Positions 56,683 through 64,000 of a stretch of 64,000 nucleotides of DNA are shown here, in pieces. Origin of the DNA: Defluviicoccus sp. (GTDB taxonomy: Bacteria; Pseudomonadota; Alphaproteobacteria; Rhodospirillales; Defluviicoccaceae); the NCBI GenBank assembly GCA_029624735.1, contig JARSSM010000019.1:244630-308629 (forward strand), in the 5' to 3' direction. The notes beneath the pieces were generated by a model, which saw nothing but the letters and a program-made list of their open reading frames with translations, was not told the origin of the DNA and did no database searches. Numbering within the stretch: position 1 is the first letter of the stretch; the number at the start of each line of letters is the position of its first letter. The position numbers were made by a program, and so were the translations under genes.

Positions 56683-57417
56683 TCACAGCCCCTTTCTGGC
56701 GTTGACGACGATGGTCGTCGCGAACAGCCAGAAGACGATCATCGAGACGAAGAAAACCAGGTCGCGGAGATCGATCACGCCCTTGGTGATGGTCGAAAAA
56801 TGCGAAAGGAAGCTGAGCGACGCCACCGCATCGACCAGCGCCGCGGGGGCGATCGCGCGCACCGTCTCCAGGACCAGCTCGACGCCGCTCATCGTAAAGA
56901 GGAAACACACCGTGGCGCCAAGGATGAAGGCAACAACCTGGTTACGGGTCAGGGCCGACATGCACGAGGTGATGGCAAGGAAGGCGCCTGCCATCAACAG
57001 GCTGCCGACGTAGGAAGCTAGGATAACGCCGTTGTCGGGCTCGCCAAGCACATTGACCGTGAGCCACATCGGCGCCGTGAGCGCAAGCGCGGCGGCAATG
57101 AACGCCCACGCGGCGAGGAACTTGCCGATGACGGCCGCAGTCGTCGTCACCGGCATGGTGGTAAGCAGCTCGATCGTTCCGGTCTTGCGCTCCTCCGCCC
57201 ACAGCCGCATGCCGACCGCGGGGATCAGAAACAAGAAGAGCCACGGATGGAACGTGAAGAAAGTATCGAGCGCCGCCTGCCTGCGCTCGAAGAAGCCGCC
57301 GACATAGAAGGTCAGGGCGGCACTGACGGCAAGAAAGATGATGATGAACACGTACGCCACCGGTGTCGCGAAGTAGGCGACAAGCTCCCGCTTGGCGATA
57401 GCGGCGACGCTACGCAT
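56683..57417 (-). CDS. GldF-type ABC permease
   Basis: A 244-residue ABC-2-type permease with six hydrophobic helices. It contains ELVAYFATPVAYVFIIIFL near the start and LWAEERKTGTIELLTTMPVT, the usual ABC-2 segment. It overlaps the ATPase gene by eight bases and precedes the GldG-like gene by nine. This is the GldF position in the operon. Confidence 0.9.
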   Translation of the reverse strand: MRSVAAIAKRELVAYFATPVAYVFIIIFLAVSAALTFYVGGFFERRQAALDTFFTFHPWLFLFLIPAVGMRLWAEERKTGTIELLTTMPVTTTAAVIGKFLAAWAFIAAALALTAPMWLTVNVLGEPDNGVILASYVGSLLMAGAFLAITSCMSALTRNQVVAFILGATVCFLFTMSGVELVLETVRAIAPAALVDAVASLSFLSHFSTITKGVIDLRDLVFFVSMIVFWLFATTIVVNARKGL

Positions 57418-58420
57418 GGCCGGAACCGGCTCCCTCCGGACTTGCTCCCTCCGGGCTTGCTCCCTCAGGGGCTGTTTCCTCCTGGGCCGTCAGCGCCCGG
57501 AAAACGTCGTCAAGACGGCCACGCTCGACGCCGAGCGAGTCGACTTCGATGCTGTGGGCGTGCAGTCCATGCGCCACGGCCGCAAGCGGTGCCGCACCTT
57601 CGTGGGCCAGCACGTAGAAGGTGACAAGGCCATCGGCGGCCGGGAGCCGCTCGACCGCCTGCGGGGAGGCAACCTCTCCCAACACCATTGCCGCCGCATC
57701 CGCCGCACCGGCTGGAACCACCAGGCGAACAGCGTTGTGCCGGGGCAGTCGCGCAAGGAGACTTTCCGCTGTGCCATCGGCGGCAATGCGGCCTTGTGCG
57801 ATCACGACCGCGCGCGTGCAGACCGACTCGACCTCCTCTAGAATATGGGTCGAGACAATGATGGCCTTCTCCTTGCCCATGCCGCGGATCAGCTCGCGGA
57901 CGTGATGCTTCTGGTTAGGGTCAAGGCCGTCGGTCGGCTCATCGAGGATCAGCACCGGCGGATCGTGCAGCATTGCCTGCGCCAGGCCGACGCGGCGCTT
58001 GTAGCCCTTCGACAGCGTGTCGATCGGCCGTTCGAGGACTTCGCCCAAGGCAACGGTGTCGACGATCTCCGCCAGCCGCTGCCGCCTCGCCGCGCCGCGG
58101 TAGCCACGAATTTCGGCCACGAAGGCGAGAAAGGCGGCGCAGGTCATGTCCCCATAAAGGGGCGCGCCCTCGGGCAGATAGCCGAGCCGGCGCTTGGCTG
58201 CGATCGAATCGGTGGCGACATCGAAGCCGCAGATGGCCGCCCGGCCGCCGGATGGCTCAAGGAAGCCCGCCAGCATGCGCATGGTCGTCGTCTTGCCGGC
58301 GCCATTGGGACCGAGGAAGCCCAGCACTTCGCCCTTGTCGACGGCGAGCGTCAGGCCATCGACGGCCCGCACCGGGCCGAAGTGCTTGCTCAAGCCGTCC
58401 ATGACGATCATCGCCGTCAT
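57410..58420 (-). CDS. GldA-type ABC transporter ATPase
   Basis: A 336-residue ABC ATPase. Walker A is GPNGAGKTTT (37-46), the signature is LSKGYKRRVGLAQAM and Walker B is VLILDEPTDGLD. The C-terminal extension (about 225-310) is usual for ABC-2 ATPases. The last residues are a short perfect-to-near repeat of PEGAS units (about 318-331), coded by a 15-base minisatellite at about 57425-57470. It is the first gene of the four-gene group. Confidence 0.9.
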   Translation of the reverse strand: MTAMIVMDGLSKHFGPVRAVDGLTLAVDKGEVLGFLGPNGAGKTTTMRMLAGFLEPSGGRAAICGFDVATDSIAAKRRLGYLPEGAPLYGDMTCAAFLAFVAEIRGYRGAARRQRLAEIVDTVALGEVLERPIDTLSKGYKRRVGLAQAMLHDPPVLILDEPTDGLDPNQKHHVRELIRGMGKEKAIIVSTHILEEVESVCTRAVVIAQGRIAADGTAESLLARLPRHNAVRLVVPAGAADAAAMVLGEVASPQAVERLPAADGLVTFYVLAHEGAAPLAAVAHGLHAHSIEVDSLGVERGRLDDVFRALTAQEETAPEGASPEGASPEGAGSGHA

Positions 58421-58693
58421 CCGAATGTCGGGGTTCCTTGAAGAAGATCAAGCGTTGGCCGCCGTGCGCACGGCGCGGCTGCCGACCGCTTAATGTAATC
58501 AGGTTGTGGAAGAGGGCAAGCGATTCGCGGTATCGCCGCTGCGGCCCCAAGCGGGGTGCCTATTTTGTCGGCCGGTGGCCGGTGTTTAGTTGCCGGGGCG
58601 GCAGGAAGTCGTTTAGTCTTGGGCCAGATCCTCGCGTGCGGGGCGGGGGGAGCGATATTCCTGACCATGCAATCGCCGGACACCAGGTTGACG

Positions 58694-60337
58694 ATGAGGC
58701 GCATCGGGGGCTGGTTCCTCGCTCTCGGATGCGTCGTTGTGCTCGCGCGCGCGCCGCAGGCGTTGGCGGCCGAGTGGCTCTATACGGTACGTCCCGGCGA
58801 TACGCTGTGGGATGTGAGCGAATCCTATCTCATTGACACCGGCTACTGGCAGCGTCTGCAGGCGCTGAACCAGGTCGCCGATCCGCAAAACCTGCCGCCC
58901 GGATCCCGCCTCCGGATCCCGGTCGCATGGATGCGCATCAAGCCGGCGCCGGCACGAATTATGGCCGTCGAGGGTGAGGCGACCGTTCAGTCCGCCGACG
59001 GCCAGCACCGGACCGCCGCCGTCGAGGATATGGCGATCGAGCCGGGCGACGAAGTGACAACGGCAGCGGACAGCAGCGTCAGTCTCGAATTTGCTGACGG
59101 TTCGACGCTCAGGGTCGCGGCCGAAAGCCGCGTCGTTCTCGATATCTTGAGCATCGCCGGCGGGAATGCCTTCGCTGATACCCGCCTGCGCTTGCTCAAG
59201 GGCTCCACCACCATGAAGGCGCGGGCGCTGCGGACAAGCGGCTCGCGGACCGAGATCAGGACACCGGCAGCGCTGTCGGCCGTTCGGGGAACCGATTTTC
59301 GTGTCGGCGTTCTGGAAGCCAACGACGCGATGCGCACGGAAGTGCTCTCGGGCCAGGTCGCGGTCAGTGCGCGTGCAAAGACGGTCGCGATCGCGGCCGG
59401 CTTCGGCACTGTCGTCGATTTGGGCGCACCGCCGCGGCCACCGCGGCCCCTGTTGCCGGCCCCGGCGCTGACCGACGTGCCGGCCGTCCTCGAACGAGTG
59501 CCGGTGCGGATCCGGGTCGCGGAAGTGAAAGGCGCGACCGCTTATCGCCTGGAGATTGCGCGCGATGCTGCGTTTATGCAGGTCGTCGCAGAGCGCGTTG
59601 CGCCGACACCTTCGATCACCGGGCCGGATCTTGCTGACGGATCCTATGTCTTGCGGGTGCGTGGCATCGACGCCCTGGGGCAGGAGGGACTCGACGCCAC
59701 CCGCGAATTCGTCCTCAATGCCCGGCCGGAGCCGCCGTTCCCGCTCGAACCGAACGAAGGCGGCGTGGTGCCCGACGGTCTGCCACAGTTCCGTTGGAGC
59801 GAGCCGGACGAGGCAGCCGCCTACCGCTTCCAGCTCGCCGCCGGTGACGATTTTGCCGCTCCGCTGGCAGCGGCAGACCGCTTGAGCGAAGCGCGCTACG
59901 CGGTCACCAGCGCTCTGCCGCCAGGGACTTATCGCTGGCGGGTCGCCACCATCGACAAGCACGGCGAAGAGGGACCATTCGGCGACCCGCAGCGGCTGCG
60001 TGTTCCGCAGCCGGGACCGGTGCCGGAGCAGCCGGACCTGTCCGACGAGGCGATGGTGATCCGCTGGCCGGCCGGCATCGCCGGCGATCGCTACCGCTTC
60101 CAGATGGCGCGCGATAATGCCTTTACCGATGTCCTCGTCGACCAGGAGACGACCGAGCCGTCGATCAAACTGGAGCGGCCGGACGGTGGGGTTGTCTTCA
60201 TCCGCGTGCAAACGATCGACGCCGCCGGTGAGGCCAGCGCCTTCAGCGCGCCGCAGCGGATCGAGTTGCCGTCCGACCCGCTTTGGCTCATTTCAGTGCC
60301 GATCCTGAGCGTTCTCCTTGCGCTGATTCTCCTATGA
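58694..60337 (+). CDS. LysM-FecR domain exported protein
   Basis: A 547-residue protein. A signal peptide (about 1-26, ending ALAAEW) is followed by a LysM domain (about 29-76, YTVRPGDTLWDVSESY), a FecR domain (about 90-240, MAIEPGDEVTTAADSSVSLEFADGSTLRV and TPAALSAVRGTDFRV) and two or more fibronectin-III-like repeats (about 260-530). A C-terminal membrane helix closes it. FecR domains bind ligands or regulate partner proteins in the envelope. It overlaps the CHASE2 protein gene by four bases; such FecR-CHASE2 pairs are known elsewhere. ATG 58667 is an alternative start. Confidence 0.82.
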   Translation: MRRIGGWFLALGCVVVLARAPQALAAEWLYTVRPGDTLWDVSESYLIDTGYWQRLQALNQVADPQNLPPGSRLRIPVAWMRIKPAPARIMAVEGEATVQSADGQHRTAAVEDMAIEPGDEVTTAADSSVSLEFADGSTLRVAAESRVVLDILSIAGGNAFADTRLRLLKGSTTMKARALRTSGSRTEIRTPAALSAVRGTDFRVGVLEANDAMRTEVLSGQVAVSARAKTVAIAAGFGTVVDLGAPPRPPRPLLPAPALTDVPAVLERVPVRIRVAEVKGATAYRLEIARDAAFMQVVAERVAPTPSITGPDLADGSYVLRVRGIDALGQEGLDATREFVLNARPEPPFPLEPNEGGVVPDGLPQFRWSEPDEAAAYRFQLAAGDDFAAPLAAADRLSEARYAVTSALPPGTYRWRVATIDKHGEEGPFGDPQRLRVPQPGPVPEQPDLSDEAMVIRWPAGIAGDRYRFQMARDNAFTDVLVDQETTEPSIKLERPDGGVVFIRVQTIDAAGEASAFSAPQRIELPSDPLWLISVPILSVLLALILL

Positions 60338-63213
60338 ACGCCGAGCACAGACAGGTTCGGACTGTCATCGGCTCGGCTCCAGCGCTGAAGCTCATCGTCG
60401 CCGGGGTTGTCGCAGCGGCCGCACTCCTTGCGGTCGCTCGGGACTGGCTCTGGCCGATCGATCACGCTCTCTATGATGTTGCCCTGCTCGCTTATCACCG
60501 TCCCGCCCCCGAAGATGTCATCATCGTTGCCGTCGACGAGGAAAGCCTTCCCGAACTTGGAGCGTGGCCACTGCCGCGGCGTGTCTATGCTGCCGTGGTC
60601 GACATCTTGCACCGCGCCGGTGCGAAGGTGATCGCGATCGATGTCATCTTCGCCGACACGAACCCGCTCGATGCCGAAGGCGATCGGCTCCTCGTCGCGC
60701 ACGCGGCCGAGAGCGGACGGGTCGTGATGCCGGTCGCCTTCGAGCACCTGCGCCAAGACGGTCAATTGATCGAGCTGGTGCCGTTTCCGGCGCTGGCCGC
60801 GGTCGCGGCCGGCTTTGGCCATGTCGATGTCGAGCTTGACAGCGGCGGGCGCAGCCGGCGGTTGTTTCTGAGCGCCGGCCTTGGCGCACCCGTCTGGCCA
60901 GCCTTCGCGCTTGCGGCACTCCAGGTTGCGGATCCGATCGCGGCTGCAGCGGCAGGCGGATGGGGGGCGCGGCTGCGACAGGCCGACGTTGATGAAAGCG
61001 GCCGAGATCCCTTCGTCTGGGTGCGCCGCAACCCGTTTCTTGTGGCTTTTGCCGGGCCGCCGGGGCACTTCCGCCGGGTTGGCCTTGCCGACGTGATCCA
61101 CGGCCGCGTCCCGATCGATGTCTTTCGCGATGCGGCGGTGTTCGTCGGCGCCACGGCGGTGATGACCGGCGACCGTCTCGCGGTCGGCGGAATCACCGGC
61201 AACCCGATGATGTCCGGCGTCGAATTCAACGCCAACGCCTTCGATGCCCTTCGGCGGGGACTGCTGCTTCGGCCGCTGGCACCGCTGATGGCAATCGCGC
61301 TGACCCTCGCTTTGCTCATGCTGCCAGCCTTGGTCCACGCAGCCGGCGTGCGCCGCGCGCCGGTCCTGGCGCTGGGCAGCTTCTTGTCGCTGATCACCAG
61401 CGCCGCGCTCCTGGCCGGCGCGCAGCTCTGGTTCTCGCCCGCCGCTGCGCTCTTGGCGCTCATCATCTGTGGCTTGGCGTGGACGGCGATAGATCTCGAC
61501 CGGGAGCGGGGAGAAATCCGCTCGGAGCGGGCGATCGCGCGAACGGCCCTGCGCTCGATCTCCGATGCCGTCATGACCCTGGATGCCGACGGCCGGATCC
61601 AGCACATGAACACCGTGGCGCAGCGGCTCACTGGCAGTCCCGAAGCCGACGCAATCGGTCGGCCGGTTGACGGTGTCGTCTGCCTCTCGGACGCGATTGG
61701 CCGCGCCCGGATCAGCATCGCCGCGCTGGCAGCGTCTGCAGCAGCGAAAGGCGTCATGATGCTGAGCGGCCCCCTGTTGCGATCGAGGGGCGGCGAAGAG
61801 CGCAAGGTCCAGGTGTCTCTTGCCGTGATTCGTACCGCTTCCGGCGCGGCCGAGGGGGCGGTGCTCGTCTTTACCGACGTCACCGACCTGCACCGCATGG
61901 CGAACGCGATCGCGGAACAGGCCGGGCGCGATCAGATCACACAGTTGCAGAACCGCAAGGCCTTCCTGCAGCGGCTGGGACGGGTACTGTCGGCGGCGCG
62001 GCGGGAGGAGTTGCTGGTTGCCGTCCTGGAACTGCGCTTGGACAAGTTTTCCGCTGTGAGCGAGGACCTCGGTCCTGCTGCGGCGGAGCTGCTTCTGAAG
62101 GGCGCGGCCGAGCGCCTGTGCGCGGTCGTCGACCGGCCGGATCTGCTCGCCCGCGTCAATACCGATAGCTTCGCCCTGATCGTCGATACCTTGCGCACGT
62201 TGGATGCGGTCACCTTCCTGGCACACCGGTTGCGGAAGGCTTTCGACGCGCCGTTCGTCATCCAGGGGTTCAAGGCTTGGACGAGCTTGAGCATTGGCGT
62301 CGCTTACTTTCCGCGCGACGCCCGGGCGCCCGAACCCTTGCTGACGCGCGCTGGACAGGCAGCGCGGCGCGCCCGCCAAGCCGGTGGCAACAAAGTTCAT
62401 TACTGTGCCGATCACGCCAATGTGGTCGACATCAATCGTGCCAGGCTGGTGATCAGCTTGAAGAGCGCCGTTGAAAGGCAGGATACTGCGCTGCTTTACC
62501 AGCCGCAGGTGGACTTCAAGTCGGGGCGCACGGTCGGTATCGAGGCGTTGTTGCGGCTGAGCACGCCACGGATGCGTGGCCTGGGACCGGCCGAGTTCGT
62601 ACCGATGATCGAGGAGGCGGGACTCATCGGGGCGGCTGGTGAATGGGTCCTGCGGACCGCCTGCTGTCAGCTCAGGGAATGGCACCAGCTGGGCTGGAAC
62701 GATCTCTTCGTCTCGATCAATCTGACACCGCGGCAGCTCCTCGAATCAGGGTTGACGGAACGGATCCGGCGCGTGCTCGACGAGGCCGGTCTTGACGGTC
62801 GCTACCTCTGGCTTGAAATCACGGAGCTGGCGCTGTTGTCCGATTACGAGCAAGCCGCCGCGGTGATTCAGGGCATCCGCGAGCTTGGCGTCAGCTTCTG
62901 CATCGATGACTTCGGCACCACGTGTTCATCCCTGCTTGATCTGGAACGGCTGCCGATCCAGGGCGTCAAGATCGATGCCGGCCTGATCCAAGAGGGAATC
63001 GACCATCCCGAACATGCAGCGGTGATCGCTGCGATCGCGGTGATGGCGCATGCGATGCGCCTTGACGTCGTTGCCAAGGGTGTCGAGACGCAGCGGCATG
63101 TCGATTTCGTGATCGAGCGGGAGTTCGATCGTGGGCAGGGGTACTTCATCGGCAGGCCGGTTTCAGCGGCCCAATTCTTGTCATATTTGTCGGCGAACAT
63201 TTCAACCGGGTGA
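60334..63213 (+). CDS. CHASE2-PAS-GGDEF-EAL protein with degenerate active sites
   Basis: A 959-residue protein. A CHASE2 sensor (about 45-315, DHALYDVALLAYHRPAPEDVIIVAVDEESL) lies between membrane helices, with three further helices at about 315-390. A PAS domain (about 410-525), a GGDEF-like domain (about 540-680) and an EAL domain (about 700-950) follow. In the GGDEF-like domain the signature reads NTDSF, so cyclase activity is unlikely. In the EAL domain EALLRL and EITE are kept, but DDFGTG is DDFGTT and the AEGVE motif is AKGVE, replacing a catalytic glutamate. It may bind c-di-GMP without turning it over. Translation is coupled to the FecR gene. Confidence 0.88.
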   Translation: MNAEHRQVRTVIGSAPALKLIVAGVVAAAALLAVARDWLWPIDHALYDVALLAYHRPAPEDVIIVAVDEESLPELGAWPLPRRVYAAVVDILHRAGAKVIAIDVIFADTNPLDAEGDRLLVAHAAESGRVVMPVAFEHLRQDGQLIELVPFPALAAVAAGFGHVDVELDSGGRSRRLFLSAGLGAPVWPAFALAALQVADPIAAAAAGGWGARLRQADVDESGRDPFVWVRRNPFLVAFAGPPGHFRRVGLADVIHGRVPIDVFRDAAVFVGATAVMTGDRLAVGGITGNPMMSGVEFNANAFDALRRGLLLRPLAPLMAIALTLALLMLPALVHAAGVRRAPVLALGSFLSLITSAALLAGAQLWFSPAAALLALIICGLAWTAIDLDRERGEIRSERAIARTALRSISDAVMTLDADGRIQHMNTVAQRLTGSPEADAIGRPVDGVVCLSDAIGRARISIAALAASAAAKGVMMLSGPLLRSRGGEERKVQVSLAVIRTASGAAEGAVLVFTDVTDLHRMANAIAEQAGRDQITQLQNRKAFLQRLGRVLSAARREELLVAVLELRLDKFSAVSEDLGPAAAELLLKGAAERLCAVVDRPDLLARVNTDSFALIVDTLRTLDAVTFLAHRLRKAFDAPFVIQGFKAWTSLSIGVAYFPRDARAPEPLLTRAGQAARRARQAGGNKVHYCADHANVVDINRARLVISLKSAVERQDTALLYQPQVDFKSGRTVGIEALLRLSTPRMRGLGPAEFVPMIEEAGLIGAAGEWVLRTACCQLREWHQLGWNDLFVSINLTPRQLLESGLTERIRRVLDEAGLDGRYLWLEITELALLSDYEQAAAVIQGIRELGVSFCIDDFGTTCSSLLDLERLPIQGVKIDAGLIQEGIDHPEHAAVIAAIAVMAHAMRLDVVAKGVETQRHVDFVIEREFDRGQGYFIGRPVSAAQFLSYLSANISTG

Positions 63214-63453
63214 GGCACGCTGACTCGGGGTGTATGCCGGCGTAACCGGTGACCGATAGCCACGGGGGAGGAAATTGGGTGGCCTATAGCCGCAGATTCA
63301 CTTCGCCGGGGTCGCTGAGTCAGGCCTGAGAGGCTGGCCTGTGAGTCCGGTCTGTGGGTCTGGCGCGAAAGCTTCGCAAGACACTATCATATGACCGCGA
63401 GCTGGGAGATCGCGGGTGGCATCTTCTCTGTCGGAAGGAGGAGCGTTGGCCCG

Positions 63454-63885
63454 ATGCCGTCTGAACCCGAGTGCGAGCGGTCGCTCGATGTCCTCATTCT
63501 CGATGCCGCGCCGCTGAGTCAATCGATGCTTGTCTCGCTCCTTGAGGTCGCAGGATATCGGAGCTATGCGAGCGAGTCTGTCGACGATGCGCTGACCGCG
63601 ATCGAGGAGTTCGACTTTGATCTCCTTCTGATCAATGCCAACAAGCCGGACAAGGAGCTGCTTGATTTCGTCAAGCTGTTGCGATTCGCGCAGATGGGGG
63701 AGGCACGGTTGCCGATCGTCCTGCTGACCGCCTGGTGCGACGAGGCGAAACGACTCGACTGCAACGAGGCAGGAATTGACCTTGTCCTCGAAAAGCCCAT
63801 TGCCCCGACCGTGCTGACCCAGGCGATCGCCTCCTGTGCCCAGCCCGAGCGTCGCCGGCGCGGCACCGCACAGGATCGCCGCTAG
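63454..63885 (+). CDS. stand-alone pseudo-receiver protein
   Basis: A 143-residue receiver-fold protein. The core (about 12-125) reads LDVLILDAAPLSQSMLVSLLEVAGY, then DFDLLLINANKPDKELLDF and LPIVLLTAWCD and LVLEKPI. The phospho-acceptor aspartate is replaced by asparagine (LINANKP for LDLNMP), and only one acidic residue is left of the usual pair at the N-terminus. The switch threonine and the lysine are kept. It is therefore a pseudo-receiver. The stop TAG is the border of the fourth 117-bp repeat. The ATG 63454 start follows GGAGGAG at about 11 bases; ATG 63391 is possible. Confidence 0.75.
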   Translation: MPSEPECERSLDVLILDAAPLSQSMLVSLLEVAGYRSYASESVDDALTAIEEFDFDLLLINANKPDKELLDFVKLLRFAQMGEARLPIVLLTAWCDEAKRLDCNEAGIDLVLEKPIAPTVLTQAIASCAQPERRRRGTAQDRR

Positions 63886-63999
63886 TGCACTGGCACAAAC
63901 AGAGCCTACATCCTGTTTGTGCCGAAAGTGCACGCGATTCAAACTGTTGTGCAGCGACAACCTTGCTCGGGCGTGAATCGCCCGATTGGGTCGCTGCAC
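63883..63999 (-). repeat. 117-bp palindromic element, copy 4 (inverted)
   Basis: The fourth copy, in inverted orientation to copies 1-3. It differs from copy 2 by one base, in the loop of stem 2. The left border CTAG (63882-63885) supplies the stop codon of the pseudo-receiver gene. The far border runs off the window; the bases seen (CG) fit the CTCG border read from the other strand. Confidence 0.92.
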
Positions 64000-64000
64000 G

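Noticed and set aside
60091..62685. An 864-codon open frame opposite the CHASE2 gene
   Set aside because: It is the antisense shadow of a GC-rich gene. It lacks any recognisable domain, while the plus-strand frame has CHASE2, PAS and EAL motifs.

Overview
This 64 kb window is GC-rich bacterial chromosome with dense coding on both strands. Gene content points to an alphaproteobacterium, probably of the Rhodospirillales: Tad/Cpa pilus genes in the alphaproteobacterial style, an NsrR-type Rrf2 regulator, apaG, DUF1289, an rpsD lying alone, and many c-di-GMP signalling proteins. This placement is an inference from gene content; no rRNA or other phylogenetic marker beyond rpsD is present.

Left part (1-31 kb). 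A gamma-carbonic anhydrase is followed by a small redox/metal group: an MBL-fold hydrolase, a NifX-like protein with a His-rich tail, an unknown 125-residue protein and a divergent nsrR. A nine-gene minus-strand Tad pilus operon comes next (flp-cpaA-cpaB-cpaC-cpaD-cpaE-cpaF-tadB-tadC), with a good sigma-70 promoter in front of flp. A GMC oxidoreductase, apaG, an orphan degenerate Flp-like pilin, an alpha/beta hydrolase and a lipoprotein follow. At 18.0-24.8 kb lies a DSF quorum-sensing locus: an RpfC-type hybrid kinase, a convergent RpfF synthase, and a divergent REC-PAS-PAS-GGDEF-EAL response regulator where Xanthomonas has the HD-GYP protein RpfG. Small conserved proteins, rpsD, an SDR, a GH16 glycosidase and a cobalt ECF transporter (cbiMNQO) behind a cobalamin riboswitch complete this part.

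Middle part (31.6-52.5 kb). An acyl-CoA ligase and a copper/sulfur-handling trio (DUF2946, DsrE-like, PCuAC) precede the most unusual region: nine tightly packed plus-strand genes encoding a VWA protein with an SrfA-type N-terminus, SrfA, SrfB (actin/Hsp70-like ATPase), SrfC (GTPase-like), a Sel1-like membrane protein, an exported VWA protein, an ABC ATPase, an FtsX/MacB-type permease and a SUMF1-fold protein. Two small coiled-coil lipoprotein genes follow. The cluster looks like one envelope-associated NTP-dependent machine of unknown function.

Right part (52.5-64 kb). A peptidoglycan-binding protein and a Gld-type ABC system (ATPase, permease, GldG-like, DUF4340) are on the minus strand. 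A LysM-FecR protein translationally coupled to a CHASE2-PAS-GGDEF-EAL protein with degenerate catalytic motifs, and a pseudo-receiver protein, are on the plus strand. Four copies of a 117-bp palindromic repeat with CTAG/CTCG borders sit at 50.8-51.0, 51.8 and 63.9 kb. They resemble miniature mobile elements and flank the right part.
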